Shown: piece after piece, positions 16,508 through 26,446 of the stretch
How positions within the stretch are numbered: position 1 is the first letter of the stretch
Layout: each line of letters starts with the position of its first letter
Assembly (NCBI GenBank): GCA_007694095.1
Contig: RECI01000187.1
Coordinates: forward strand, 1-48,449
Length of the DNA stretch: 48,449 nucleotides
Source of the DNA: Balneolaceae bacterium
Lineage (GTDB): Bacteria; Bacteroidota; Rhodothermia; Balneolales; Balneolaceae
Direction of reading: 5' to 3'
The notes under the pieces: generated by a model
What the model was told of the DNA's origin: nothing
Database searches by the model: none
Seen by the model: the letters and a program-made list of their open reading frames with translations, nothing else
Translations under genes and position numbers: made by a program

Positions 16508-18154
16508 TTAATTTTTCATATAATCGATCAATGGATTCCCGGTATTGCCACTTGGAAAAGGAGAATTCAAAAAAGTGGCAACAGTAGATGCTATATCGGT
16601 TATATAAGTTCGAACAGCGGAGTTGCCTGGCGATACAACACCTCCATACCAATGCATAGGAGCGTGTGTGTCATACACCCAGGGCGATCCGTGGCCGGTT
16701 CCGGTAGTGCCTCCGCTTGGGTATTTTTTTGGCTCAAGCCAGATCATCACATCACCAGATCGTTTTTTATTGAAACCTTCCTGTACTATTTTGGGAATGC
16801 CCCTCGTAAATTCTGTTGTTATGAGAGTTTCTGCTGCCAGCGCTCCTGCTACGCCATCAAAATGTAACAAGTAACGGGCAATATCTTTTTGAACCTCACC
16901 CAGATTTAATCCCTGGCTTGCAATGTAATCCCGGTCGAAAAACAGTTCATATGCACCGCCGGCGATGATAAAATTTTGGCCGTATGTAGATTCAACATAA
17001 TTACTCAAATCTGCCGCGTATTCTGAAAAATTGATACGGGCTGCGGGTATTTTTTGATCTGCCAAATATTCCGGAACATGTAGGCCTCCATGGTCTGAAG
17101 TAACAAATACCAGGAAATTTTCTTTACCGATATTCTCTTCAAGATAATCCAATAGTGTACCCAGGTAAGAATCAAGCCGGATAAAAGCGTCCTGAATTTC
17201 TTTGGAAGCCGGTCCGTAACGATGACCGATGGCATCGATTGCAGAAAATGAAATTGCAAGTATATCAGGTAAAGATTCCCCGCCAAGATTTTCACCTTCA
17301 ATCGCTGCAATGGCAAGTCTCATCAGGTGTTTATCGCTGAATGGAGTGTTTGATAATAACCCTAAGTTATGATCATGTTCTGCCATCAAACCGGGTAAAT
17401 CATGAGGAAATACCGGGGCTTCCTGCCCATAGATCAGGCCTTCATAAGAATTGTCATCATCTATACTTTCGATATAGGTTTCAATCGGGTAGAGTGTTTC
17501 CCAGGGTTCACTGAGGTACTGCTGCGGAAGATTCAGCGCGTTAAATTCTTTTAGCCAGTCAGGTAGTTCCTCGCGGTAATAGGTACTTGTTATGTAATGG
17601 CCAGTGCTGCTGTCGTACCAGTATGCGTCGCCCATGTGACCGGCGGGTAGTATCGCGCCCCTGTCTTTCCTTGAAATTCCAATTACCTTTGAACGGTTAT
17701 TTGTGTGCAACCGGAGTTCATCTCCGATCGTGGTGGTAAGCATATTACTCGGTGCCTTAGCCCCGTCAGAGTCCTCAGTACCACCAACTGCATCATAACC
17801 GGGTACTTCAATTACATTTATGCTTCTACTGAGCTCGCGTACAAACCAGCTATTCCCCATCACCCCATGAACGGATGGCGTGCTTCCTGCCCAAACTGAG
17901 GCATGTCCGGGACCTGTAGATGTTGGCATGTAGTTGAAGTGGGTATTGGTAAAGGTAAATCCATCATTCACCATCCTTTTAAATCCATTATCACCCAAGT
18001 GATCCCAAAACCGGTAAATATAATCGGGTCTCATCTGGTCAACCATGATGCCAACAACCAGTGTTGGTGTTTGAAATGTTTGTGATTTACCTGTGTAGTC
18101 TTCATCAGAAAAGTTCAGGTTTAAAATAAATAATAAGCTTAAAAGTAAATGCAT
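16508..18154 (-). CDS. pafA: PafA-type alkaline phosphatase
   Basis: A 548-residue secreted phosphomonoesterase of the alkaline phosphatase superfamily. It has a short signal peptide, metal ligand Asp39 in GIMVDQMRPDY, the nucleophile Thr80 in TSTGPGHAS, Asn101 in GNSWF, and the PafA-specific Lys163 and Arg165 in SRKDRGAILPAGH. These match the Thr, Asn, Lys and Arg that define PafA as a phosphate-irrepressible monoesterase. The downstream metal motifs IDAIGHRYGP and TSDHGG are intact. It likely releases phosphate from organic phosphates in the periplasm. It is 49 bases downstream of an NPP-like gene, so the two are probably co-transcribed. Confidence 0.88.
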   Translation of the reverse strand: MHLLLSLLFILNLNFSDEDYTGKSQTFQTPTLVVGIMVDQMRPDYIYRFWDHLGDNGFKRMVNDGFTFTNTHFNYMPTSTGPGHASVWAGSTPSVHGVMGNSWFVRELSRSINVIEVPGYDAVGGTEDSDGAKAPSNMLTTTIGDELRLHTNNRSKVIGISRKDRGAILPAGHMGDAYWYDSSTGHYITSTYYREELPDWLKEFNALNLPQQYLSEPWETLYPIETYIESIDDDNSYEGLIYGQEAPVFPHDLPGLMAEHDHNLGLLSNTPFSDKHLMRLAIAAIEGENLGGESLPDILAISFSAIDAIGHRYGPASKEIQDAFIRLDSYLGTLLDYLEENIGKENFLVFVTSDHGGLHVPEYLADQKIPAARINFSEYAADLSNYVESTYGQNFIIAGGAYELFFDRDYIASQGLNLGEVQKDIARYLLHFDGVAGALAAETLITTEFTRGIPKIVQEGFNKKRSGDVMIWLEPKKYPSGGTTGTGHGSPWVYDTHAPMHWYGGVVSPGNSAVRTYITDIASTVATFLNSPFPSGNTGNPLIDYMKN

Positions 18155-18203
18155 GTTTTCATTGGTATGTTTTGTGTTATATTAAATGTACTTCTTAAGG
18201 TAT

Positions 18204-19403
18204 TTATTTGAGAATTTCTTCAAGTATTGTACCATCAGCTGTATCGAAATCAAGGCCGAGTAATTTCGCTGCCGTTGGTGCAACAGACCGGTTATCAACC
18301 GTATCAAGGACAACGCCTTTTTTTATTCCTTTTCCGTATGCCACGAACAAGGTTTCCATCTGTTTATGATCCGTAAGAAATCCGTGATGGCCGTATGTAA
18401 GGCCATACTCAAGTGTGTTTACTATTGATTGATGCGCACGCATCGAACCATTCAGGGCATAGCCGTATTCGGCAGCGATAAAAAGATCGCCCATTTGTTC
18501 GTTGTTTTTGGGCAGAGGCAAACCATAAGCCGGGTAATCGGCGGGTTCAATCACCTTGTAAATTCCCTCGGTTTCTGAAAATATCCTGATAATTTCTTGC
18601 TGTAAATCTTCATCTTCAGGATTATCCAGATATATCATTGCTGATCCGCCAAGTGTTTGAGCCTGGGCGCGTCCTCCACTGAATAAACCTTCTTCATCAA
18701 CCTCCTGAAGATTGTGATTTTGAAGTATAACATTCGGGAGTACGGTTTTCTCAGTATTGATGAAGCCGTGGTCAGAGACGATAAATATGGTAGTCTGATC
18801 ATAGATACCCTCTTCCTTAAGGGTTTCAACCAGCATTTTAACATGGGCATCTGCCAGGCCCAATTCGATCAATTCATTGCGAAGACGGGGTGTGATGTGG
18901 GTTACGTTGTCGGGTGTATCGGGAAAACTGTCATGCAATGTTGGAGCGTTGCGGGTGCCCGGCCAGTTTACCTCTGCGGTGCGTAAACCGGCACTATAGG
19001 CAATATCGTACAGAGTTGGAACGGCTACCAGATCGGCTTTGTCCCTCCTGCCATCGCGAGATACGGGAATGCGCCCTTTTTCCGGCGTCAGGATTTTCGC
19101 GTTAAATAACAGAGAATGTTTTTCCGGGTGTACGCCTGTAACAAGAGATGTATGATTCGGCCATGTTACAGTGGGGTTTGACGGAATCATTGCTTGTGCC
19201 CATGCACCATTCAATGCCATAGACCTGATGAAAGGTATTGGTACTTCTATATTCCATAGTGCATCGGCAGGGAAACCGTCAATACTGATGATGATTACAT
19301 AACGATCAGGCTGATCTATTATATCAGAACCACGGACAGTTCCAGATATCATCAAAAAGCAAAGAAGTACTGCAATTAGGAACCGGCTAGAAATAAAATT
19401 CAT
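18204..19403 (-). CDS. NPP-like phosphodiesterase with internal deletion
   Basis: A 399-residue secreted alkaline-phosphatase-superfamily protein of the nucleotide pyrophosphatase/phosphodiesterase type. It has a signal peptide (1-25), metal Asp42 in IISIDGFPAD, a nucleophile Thr in NPTVTWPNHTS (76-86), an Asn at 101, and VSDHGF (209-214). The C-terminus (MGDLFIAAEYGY, GHHGF, VAPTAAKLLG) is intact. However, the usual segment of roughly 60 residues carrying the metal-binding D-x3-H and YGP is missing: the sequence jumps from NELIELGL to ADAHVKML at about residue 183. The reading frame is kept. It may be inactive or altered. It is likely operonic with the PafA-type gene. Confidence 0.8.
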   Translation of the reverse strand: MNFISSRFLIAVLLCFLMISGTVRGSDIIDQPDRYVIIISIDGFPADALWNIEVPIPFIRSMALNGAWAQAMIPSNPTVTWPNHTSLVTGVHPEKHSLLFNAKILTPEKGRIPVSRDGRRDKADLVAVPTLYDIAYSAGLRTAEVNWPGTRNAPTLHDSFPDTPDNVTHITPRLRNELIELGLADAHVKMLVETLKEEGIYDQTTIFIVSDHGFINTEKTVLPNVILQNHNLQEVDEEGLFSGGRAQAQTLGGSAMIYLDNPEDEDLQQEIIRIFSETEGIYKVIEPADYPAYGLPLPKNNEQMGDLFIAAEYGYALNGSMRAHQSIVNTLEYGLTYGHHGFLTDHKQMETLFVAYGKGIKKGVVLDTVDNRSVAPTAAKLLGLDFDTADGTILEEILK

Positions 19404-19711
19404 GAATTAACATTTGACTGAAATTAAAGGAATTGTGCATCCAATGTCTCAATAATAACAAATCATGTTTGCTAAACCCTTATATAGATTGTTCTAAGAA
19501 ATAGCAAATTACATATTTTTGCAAATCCTATTACGGTTGTAAGATACAGTGTATATTTAATTATCATGAATCATGAATAACTCCATAAAACATACATTCC
19601 TCACATAGATTATGCTGTTGTATTGCTGATTTGTATTCCTTATTGATTTCAAATCCAAAAAACAGGCATTAACTTTATACTATAACTATATTTAGGGGAT
19701 AAATATAATTT
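19404..19711. other. AT-rich intergenic region
   Basis: A 308-base, strongly AT-rich stretch between two same-strand genes, with no credible ORF. It should hold the promoter of the NPP-like gene and the 3' end of the sulfotransferase transcript. A short dyad lies at its upper end and is annotated separately. Confidence 0.6.
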
Positions 19712-19726
19712 TTATATATAGTTATA
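19681..19726 (-). terminator. Weak hairpin overlapping the sulfotransferase stop
   Basis: TATAACTATAT (19681-19691) pairs with ATATAGTTATA (19716-19726). The second arm is formed by the last codons of the sulfotransferase gene. The 11-bp stem is all A/T apart from one G-C pair and the loop is 24 bases, so it would be weak. It may help define the 3' end of that transcript. Confidence 0.25.
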
Positions 19727-20584
19727 AGTTTGAAGAACTGATTCAAAACTTTGATTTAATATGTCTATTGTTTCTCTTTTTAATTTTTCATTATAATCTC
19801 CCGGCTTCGCCCTTCTAATATGTCTTTCAATATTTTCATTATCAGGAATAAGTTTTACGTTTTCTTTGATTAATTTGTTAAATAGATTTTTGCTGATTTC
19901 AAGTTCGCAAAATTCTAATATTTGGCTAAGCCATAACGGAAATTCAGATACCATTTCTTCGTATTTCGATAAATACATATTAGAATATTTTGACACTAAT
20001 ACCCTTTCATACCTTGAGAAAACGGAAAGAAGTGAATCACTTTCTGACAACACAAATTCATCTAACGTCATCTTTTTTACCTGACTCCTGCGTTCCATGA
20101 AATATTGATTCTTTTCTTCATTTTCATATTCTGTAGATCTGCTGTAAGCCACAGAAAAATATTTAGACACAAGAATATCCCTGGGGTCACGAATCATAAG
20201 TATAATTTTATACTTATGAAGCTCTTCAATGCCATCAATCATTCCGCCAAAAACACTATACAGATATCCATTCGGTTTGAAAAGATGACTATATTTTTTC
20301 ATTTCATCTTTGCTAATCTGATCGAGATATGGAAAGTGTGACTGAAAAGCATACCCATGTAAATGAATCGGTGTCAATCCATTTTCAACTGAACAGCTTG
20401 TTAGAATTTTTTTTACATATTGAGTCGCAGATTTATTGATTGAAAAGTGTATGATACTTGATTTTTCACAACTTGTATTATGCAGGCCTTTAATTAGCTG
20501 TATTTCATTTTTAAATTTCAATTGAATTGCGAGGTTGCTTATCCCCGGTAATGAATGAATGAATCTGCTGAAAACCTTCCTCAT
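19712..20584 (-). CDS. Sulfotransferase family protein
   Basis: A 290-residue protein with the two sulfotransferase signatures: an N-terminal 5'-PSB-like strand-loop (IIHFSINKSATQYVKKIL, about 44-61) and the 3'-phosphate-binding IILMIRDPRDILVSKYFS (about 126-143). These families transfer sulfate from PAPS to carbohydrates, lipids or proteins. A nearby HLHGYAF (about 74-80) could supply the catalytic His. No signal peptide is seen, so it is cytoplasmic. It is distinct from the sulfotransferase-like protein at 7157 and lies 35 bases downstream of a response-regulator gene, probably in one transcript. The acceptor is unknown. Confidence 0.85.
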   Translation of the reverse strand: MRKVFSRFIHSLPGISNLAIQLKFKNEIQLIKGLHNTSCEKSSIIHFSINKSATQYVKKILTSCSVENGLTPIHLHGYAFQSHFPYLDQISKDEMKKYSHLFKPNGYLYSVFGGMIDGIEELHKYKIILMIRDPRDILVSKYFSVAYSRSTEYENEEKNQYFMERRSQVKKMTLDEFVLSESDSLLSVFSRYERVLVSKYSNMYLSKYEEMVSEFPLWLSQILEFCELEISKNLFNKLIKENVKLIPDNENIERHIRRAKPGDYNEKLKRETIDILNQSFESVLQTYNYI

Positions 20585-20619
20585 AAAATGAAAACTGGTG
20601 AAATTATGTTTATTTAATT

Positions 20620-21135
20620 TCAGCTATGTGAGTTAATTTCAGACAGTGTCTGAATAATGATATTTTTTTGAAATGGCTTTTGCAGATATGCGTTTACTTT
20701 TAATGCAATACACTTATCCCGGACATAATCGTACTCAAAAACGGTTAATACAATTACTGTTGTTTTTTTGTACTTATTATGTGCACGAATTTTTTTGATA
20801 AGATCAAATCCATCTAAACCGCTACCAAGATTAATATCGATAAGAAATGCATCATATGACTCATTTTCAATCAGCTCATCAAAATTTTCAATGTTATCAA
20901 TGCTTGTAACATCATAGAACTGTTTTAAATAAACCGACACAAGCATTCTTATCTGGCTAAGATCTTCAATATGCAGCAGTTTAGGTTTTGTTTTGGCCCT
21001 GATCTTGCTAAAAGAACGGGAACTGAAAGAAAAATTACTTTTTCCAGCACCAGAACCTTTTGCCTCCTCCCATATATCGTGTTCAGAGACAATACCTGAG
21101 AGGTATGAAAGTATTACTGCCTTTTTTTGATTCAT
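20620..21135 (-). CDS. Stand-alone response regulator receiver protein
   Basis: A 171-residue protein with a 50-residue N-terminal extension of low complexity (Ser, Lys and Gly rich) and one CheY-like receiver domain (about 51-170). The active-site set is intact: Glu57/Asp58, phospho-acceptor Asp100 in FLIDINLG, Thr131 in VLTVFE and Lys153 in LQKPF. There is no output domain, so it would act by protein-protein contact or as a phosphorelay intermediate. No histidine kinase is in the window. It precedes a sulfotransferase gene by 35 bases. Confidence 0.88.
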   Translation of the reverse strand: MNQKKAVILSYLSGIVSEHDIWEEAKGSGAGKSNFSFSSRSFSKIRAKTKPKLLHIEDLSQIRMLVSVYLKQFYDVTSIDNIENFDELIENESYDAFLIDINLGSGLDGFDLIKKIRAHNKYKKTTVIVLTVFEYDYVRDKCIALKVNAYLQKPFQKNIIIQTLSEINSHS

Positions 21136-21875
21136 GAAGATGACCTGAATTGTTCTACAATTATTTCAATCAGATAAATTTGACTTATCCAAGGTGAATC
21201 TTGTGGGTTATAAATTGTTATTAATGCAGTAAAAAAACTTCCTTTTTCAAAGGCTGTTAGAACATTATGAAATAAGCAGAATACAAAATCGTGTTTTGGT
21301 GTAACAATTTATTGACGATTATTTTGATAATGTACTTTCTCACAACCATTATTGCGAAGACTTAATGTTTCTCATAATAACAATCATCCACACATTGTAA
21401 CACAGAACAAATTTAACTCCTTTATAAAAACTATATATGATCTAAATTATTTTAAATTAAAATAATATTATTGAATATGTAGTAAAATGATGAACAACAT
21501 GTTTGTATTTACGGTGCTCTAAGCGACTAAAAAATTATCTCAGAATTTTGATCTACATTCTTAGATTATTTTTACACTACTTAAAGTAAAAAAAACTCTG
21601 AAAAAGTTGCAAAGCCATCGATTTCCAGGGATATAATTTTCAGGTTGCACACAGTTTAAGAAATAGTTCAGCCATTTTTTTTCATTGGGTTTAATTGGGC
21701 TTTTGTCTCACCGTCCCGTAAGTAACCTCACACTTTTAAATATCCGAATGATGACTTTACTATGGCACCAGATGCCAAACAAAAATTATTGGTTATTAAG
21801 CCGTATCAAGATATTTTTGATATTGAGATAATGATATAAGACAATTAACCTCTTCATAATAGATCAAATTATAAA
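21136..21875. other. Large AT-rich intergenic region, no gene seen
   Basis: A 740-base divergent gap, the longest in the window, strongly AT-rich with many stops in all frames. I see no tRNA, repeat array, terminator or convincing ORF. One TCATCCACA near 21384 is a single near-match to a DnaA box and is not significant on its own. A small RNA or long leader cannot be ruled out. Confidence 0.55.
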
Positions 21876-21884
21876 TTGAATGCC

Positions 21885-22703
21885 ATGAACTCAATTATGA
21901 TGAAAACCCTTTTCTCAATACTGGCTATTTTGTTGATCTTTGTTTACCCGGATCAGTTTAAAAGTGATACGGACAACGATATACACGAAGGTAAAACATT
22001 GATGGCCGTATTTGCGCATCCCGATGATGAATCGCTTGTAAGCCCGGTACTTTATCAATATGCCAGCCGTGGTGCAGAAGTAATTTTGGTTATTGCCACC
22101 GATGGAAGGCTTGGATTCACTGATTTTACCGATTATGATGATGAGGCTGAGCTTGCTTCTGTACGTCGCGATGAATTAAAATGCGCTGCTGATCTGCTTG
22201 GTGCAGAGTTAATCCACCTCGATTATGAAGACCAGTTTGGAATTTCACAAGGTCTTGGTAATCTGATCACTCAAACCAGGGGGCTTTTGGGTGATTTAAT
22301 CAGGATCATAGAAGATCGAAAACCGGATGCCATCATAACGTTTGGCCCCGATGGTTTTTCGAACCATATGGATCATCGGTTAGTTGGGATATCTGTTACA
22401 CAGGCTGTTTTAAGCCGCAACTGGGAAAAAACACCATCAATCTATTACTATGGAGTTCCGTCTTCAGTTTTAGATGAAGACGGCCAGATGTTTATGGGTG
22501 TTCATGATCGTTACCTGAATGTTCAAATACCATTCACAGAGCAGGAAGCCGAAGTAGCAAAACAGGCTGCTCTTTGCCACGCATCACAATTTACACCAGA
22601 ATTTGTGCAAAACTGGATGGATACGATGAAGGAATGGGGTAATACCATACATTTAAGAGAATTTGTTCCACCTCTCGATGAGAAAAAATCCAAGCTTTTT
22701 TAA
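21885..22703 (+). CDS. PIG-L family deacetylase, exported
   Basis: A Zn-dependent N-acetylglucosamine deacetylase-like protein of about 272 residues. Its signature AHPDDES lies about residues 44-50, with the second metal motif HMDH about 161-164 in GPDGFSNHMDHR. The N-terminus has a hydrophobic signal or anchor (TLFSILAILLIFVYP). The frame opens at a TTG (21876), but the ATG at 21885 or 21900 is the more likely start. Substrates in this family range from GlcNAc conjugates to mycothiol and bacillithiol precursors. Export argues for a cell-surface or environmental GlcNAc substrate. It is monocistronic and converges on leuS. Confidence 0.85.
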   Translation: MNSIMMKTLFSILAILLIFVYPDQFKSDTDNDIHEGKTLMAVFAHPDDESLVSPVLYQYASRGAEVILVIATDGRLGFTDFTDYDDEAELASVRRDELKCAADLLGAELIHLDYEDQFGISQGLGNLITQTRGLLGDLIRIIEDRKPDAIITFGPDGFSNHMDHRLVGISVTQAVLSRNWEKTPSIYYYGVPSSVLDEDGQMFMGVHDRYLNVQIPFTEQEAEVAKQAALCHASQFTPEFVQNWMDTMKEWGNTIHLREFVPPLDEKKSKLF

Positions 22704-22736
22704 AAAGCCCGGTTGGCTACACTATTTATATAATCA

Positions 22737-25322
22737 TTACTGCTTAACAACAAGGTTCAGAATTCGTCCCGGTATGTAAATTTCCTTGATAATGGTTGTG
22801 TCTTCGAGATACCGTATGATATTTTTCTGTTGTTTGGCCAGGCCGATTACAAAATCTTTATCCGTCACTTTATCAGATGGAACTGAGATATTGGCACGCA
22901 CTTTTCCGTTCACCTGCACAGCCATTTCGATGGAGTCACTTATTAGGTATTCTTCTTTATAGGCCGGCCATTCCTCGTAAGCAAGTGTATTGTAATTACC
23001 GAGTCGGTTCCAAAGTTCTTCCGCCATATGTGGTGCAAAAGGTGAAAGCAAGAGCACAAAAGTTTCTGCCACGGATTTTGGTACACTTTCCCAACTGTTG
23101 GCTTCATTTACAAAAATCATCAGTGCGGAGATGGCCGTATTGAAGCGCATGTTTTCAATATCTTCCGTCACTTTTTTGATGGTTTCATGCAGAATTTTAA
23201 GCTGGTTTTTGTCCGGTTCAGAATCGGAAATATTGAACTTCACGGTTTCACCGTCACCGAAAAACAGTCTCCATGAACGGTTTAGAAAACGGTTTACCCC
23301 TTCCACGCCTTTTGTACTCCAGGGCTTTACTTGTTCCAGCGGGCCCATAAACATCTCGTATAACCGCAACGAATCAGCACCATAGTTTTTAACAACATCA
23401 TCGGGGTTTATTACATTTCCGCGGGATTTTGACATCTTATAAGCTTTCGCGTCAACATTGATTTCGGTCCCTTTCATAAAAAACCTCTCCCCTTTTTTTT
23501 CGACATCGGTTTCAGAGAGCGGAATTCTTGTCACCCCTTCAATCTGTGCGGCTTCATCTGCAGAAATTATCTTGCCATCCAATTCATAGGCAGAATATTC
23601 CATTTCACCCAAAATCATACCCTGGTGAACAAGTCGCTGGAATGGTTCTTTTGTGGATACCACACCACAATCGTACAGTACTTTGTGCCAGAACCGTGCA
23701 TAGAGCAGATGCAACACTGAATGCTCAGATCCGCCTACGTACAGGTCAACAGGCATCCAGTATTTTTCTTTTTCCTGGTCAACAGGCCCTCCTTCATAAT
23801 CGGGGCTGATATACCTGAGGTAATACCAACATGATCCAGCCCATTGTGGCATCGTATTCGTCTCGCGAAAGGCTTTTTTCCCTGTTTCAGGATCGGTGGT
23901 TTCAACCCAATATACTGCCTGTGCGAGTGGTGGCTCACCTGATTTGGTTGGTTGAAAGTTTTTTATATCCGGCAGGGTAACGGGCAAATCTTTATCTGGA
24001 ACAGCTTTCGGTTTACCATCAACATGAATTACAGGGAATGGTTCGCCCCAATAACGCTGTCTTGAAAACAACCAGTCGCGCAATTTATAGTTCACACTTT
24101 TATTGCCAACTCCGTTTTCCTCGAGCCAATTGATAATTTTAGTTTTCGCATCGGTGATATGAAGTCCGTCCAGGAAATCGCTGTTTATTGACGGGCCGTC
24201 TCCCGTGTATGCTTTGCCATCAAAATTATCGGGTGGCTGAACCGTACGTATAATTGGTAAATCATATTTTTCTGCAAATTCCCAATCCCTTTCATCTTCC
24301 CCTGGAACAGCCATGATGGCACCCGTTCCGTAATGAGCCAATACGTAATCTGCAATCCAAATAGGAATTTCTTTATTATTTACAGGATTGATTGCAAAAG
24401 CTCCTGTAAAGACACCAGTTTTCTCCTTGGATAATTCCTGGCGTTCCAGGTCTGATTTTTGACCGGCAGCTTCCTTGTATTTTTCAACTGAGGTTTTATG
24501 CTCCTCTGTAGTTAAGACATCTACGAGGTTATGTTCTGGAGCAAGCACCATGTAGGTTGCCCCGAAAAGCGTATCGGGCCTTGTTGTGAAAACCCGGATT
24601 TTTTCATTAAGATCTGGAACATTAAAATCTACTTCAGCACCGATCGATTTGCCAATCCAGTTTCTTTGCATCTCTTTGGTCGATTCCGGCCAGTCGAGGC
24701 CATCAAGATCCTCGAGCAACCTGTCGGCATAGGCAGTAATTTTTAGTACCCATTGGCGCATCGGCTTTCGTATTACCGGGTAACCGCCCACTTCACTTTT
24801 TCCATCGATCACTTCTTCATTCGCCAGAACAGTGCCTAACTCCGGACACCAATTCACTGGTTGTTCATCCTCATATGCAAGGCCTCTTTCAAATAATCTC
24901 AGGAATATCCATTGAGTCCACTTGTAATAATTTGGATCGGTCGTATCCACCTCACGGTCCCAGTCATATGAAAAACCAAGCATTTGAAGCTGTTCACGGA
25001 AACGAATGATGTTTCTCTCTGTAGTGATGCGTGGATGTGTCCCCGTTTTTACGGCGTATTGCTCTGCCGGCAGCCCGAAAGCATCCCAACCTATCGGATG
25101 CAAAACATTAAAACCTTTCATTCGCTTGTAACGCGCCAGTATATCGGTTGCGGTATAACCCTCCGGGTGGCCTACATGGAGCCCTGAACCGCTGGGATAC
25201 GGAAACATATCCAGGATATAATATTTGGGTTTGTCAGTATTTTCCGGTGTCTTGAACGTTTTATTCTCCAGCCAGTATTTTTGCCATTTCTTCTCAATTT
25301 TGGAGGAATCGTAAAAGCTCAT
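22737..25322 (-). CDS. leuS: Leucyl-tRNA synthetase
   Basis: An 861-residue class I aminoacyl-tRNA synthetase that charges tRNA-Leu. It shows the HIGH-type motif HVGH (49-52) in [20 protein letters not shown], the CP1 editing domain with [13 protein letters not shown] (245-257) and a [15 protein letters not shown] block, and the KMSKS loop (629-633). The anticodon-binding C-terminal domain ends in a normal LeuS tail. The length matches typical bacterial LeuS of about 860. It is a single gene between convergent and divergent neighbours. The start ATG precedes [14 protein letters not shown], the usual N-terminus. Confidence 0.98.
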   Translation of the reverse strand: MSFYDSSKIEKKWQKYWLENKTFKTPENTDKPKYYILDMFPYPSGSGLHVGHPEGYTATDILARYKRMKGFNVLHPIGWDAFGLPAEQYAVKTGTHPRITTERNIIRFREQLQMLGFSYDWDREVDTTDPNYYKWTQWIFLRLFERGLAYEDEQPVNWCPELGTVLANEEVIDGKSEVGGYPVIRKPMRQWVLKITAYADRLLEDLDGLDWPESTKEMQRNWIGKSIGAEVDFNVPDLNEKIRVFTTRPDTLFGATYMVLAPEHNLVDVLTTEEHKTSVEKYKEAAGQKSDLERQELSKEKTGVFTGAFAINPVNNKEIPIWIADYVLAHYGTGAIMAVPGEDERDWEFAEKYDLPIIRTVQPPDNFDGKAYTGDGPSINSDFLDGLHITDAKTKIINWLEENGVGNKSVNYKLRDWLFSRQRYWGEPFPVIHVDGKPKAVPDKDLPVTLPDIKNFQPTKSGEPPLAQAVYWVETTDPETGKKAFRETNTMPQWAGSCWYYLRYISPDYEGGPVDQEKEKYWMPVDLYVGGSEHSVLHLLYARFWHKVLYDCGVVSTKEPFQRLVHQGMILGEMEYSAYELDGKIISADEAAQIEGVTRIPLSETDVEKKGERFFMKGTEINVDAKAYKMSKSRGNVINPDDVVKNYGADSLRLYEMFMGPLEQVKPWSTKGVEGVNRFLNRSWRLFFGDGETVKFNISDSEPDKNQLKILHETIKKVTEDIENMRFNTAISALMIFVNEANSWESVPKSVAETFVLLLSPFAPHMAEELWNRLGNYNTLAYEEWPAYKEEYLISDSIEMAVQVNGKVRANISVPSDKVTDKDFVIGLAKQQKNIIRYLEDTTIIKEIYIPGRILNLVVKQ

Positions 25323-25519
25323 CTGTATTCAATCTATTTTAAATTTATACCGTGTAATGATATATGTTGATAACCAAAAAAGATAAACAAAAATGGCGTG
25401 GGAATCAGGATTTCAGGTAGAGATGCCATAATACAACTATTTTTTCCTGAATTAACCGGTTATAACTTGTATCATAATAAATAACTATTAGAAATCAGCA
25501 AATAAGCAGTGAGGTTTTC

Positions 25520-26437
25520 ATGTTTGAAGGATTAAGTTCATTAGAAGACAGGCTGGCGATATCGGAAACTTTGTTAGGTTTATTGATCAGCACGACTATC
25601 TTCGTTTTGGTGATTATCATCATCCGTGCCGTAATTGCACGGTTTATCCGAAGGAATATTTCTTCCATCGAACTTCAGCGGCGCTGGCTCGTTCAAACGC
25701 GCAACGGCCTGGCTTTCATTCTGCTTCTTGGCCTGGTGATTATCTGGGGGGAAGAACTGCGCACCCTCGCCCTTTCCATCGTTGCAATCGCCGTCGCATT
25801 TGTCGTAGCCACCAAAGAACTTATTTTATGTGTAACCGGATCGATTCTGAAAACAGGTGCAGGTTCTTTTAATATTGGCGACCGCATCCAGATTAAAGAT
25901 TTCCGTGGCGATGTAATCGATCAGAACTTACTGGCGACCACTATACTGGAAGTTGGGCCGGGGAAAATTACCCACCAGCGTACTGGAAGGATGGCAGTAA
26001 TACCGAATGCACTCTTCGTATCGGAGCCTGTAATTAACGAAAGTTATACTCATGATTACGTACTGCATGTTTTTACCGTGCCATTAAAACGAGAAGATGA
26101 CTGGCAGACCGCCCAAAAAGTATTCCTGGAGTCAGCAAAAAAACATTGCAAACCGTATCAGAAGGAAGTCCATAAATACATGGAACAGCTGAGCAAACAA
26201 AAAGGTCTGGACATGCCCACAGTTGAACCCCGTGTTTCTATACAGGTACCTGCCGCCGGTGAAATACACCTGATCATCCGGGTGCCGGCAAAATCCGGGC
26301 AAAGAAGTTATATTGAACAGTCTATCCTGTTTGACGTATTAACCAACCATGATTTTATCAGGAAAAAAGATGGCAAAACAATGCCTTCTTCCCCTGAGTC
26401 TGAACAAAAAAAAATGACCATTAATTATAATAAGTAA
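25520..26437 (+). CDS. MscS-type mechanosensitive channel (1)
   Basis: A 305-residue small-conductance mechanosensitive channel. Three membrane helices are seen (about 20-36, 62-77 and the pore helix 82-112, LSIVAIAVAFVVATKEL), then a beta-domain starting FNIGDRIQI and a C-terminal alpha/beta domain. The beta-domain is longer and less canonical than in classic MscS. It opens under membrane tension to release solutes in hypo-osmotic shock. The next MscS-type gene begins 9 bases after its stop, so they form one operon. Confidence 0.85.
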   Translation: MFEGLSSLEDRLAISETLLGLLISTTIFVLVIIIIRAVIARFIRRNISSIELQRRWLVQTRNGLAFILLLGLVIIWGEELRTLALSIVAIAVAFVVATKELILCVTGSILKTGAGSFNIGDRIQIKDFRGDVIDQNLLATTILEVGPGKITHQRTGRMAVIPNALFVSEPVINESYTHDYVLHVFTVPLKREDDWQTAQKVFLESAKKHCKPYQKEVHKYMEQLSKQKGLDMPTVEPRVSIQVPAAGEIHLIIRVPAKSGQRSYIEQSILFDVLTNHDFIRKKDGKTMPSSPESEQKKMTINYNK

Positions 26438-26446
26438 ATCTGTCTG

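Noticed and set aside
21370-21395. Possible replication origin (TCATCCACA)
   Set aside because: Only one near-match to a DnaA box, with no dnaA/dnaN context.
25323-25519. T-box or leader regulation of leuS
   Set aside because: No T-box sequence or antiterminator pair seen, and such leaders are not expected in this lineage.
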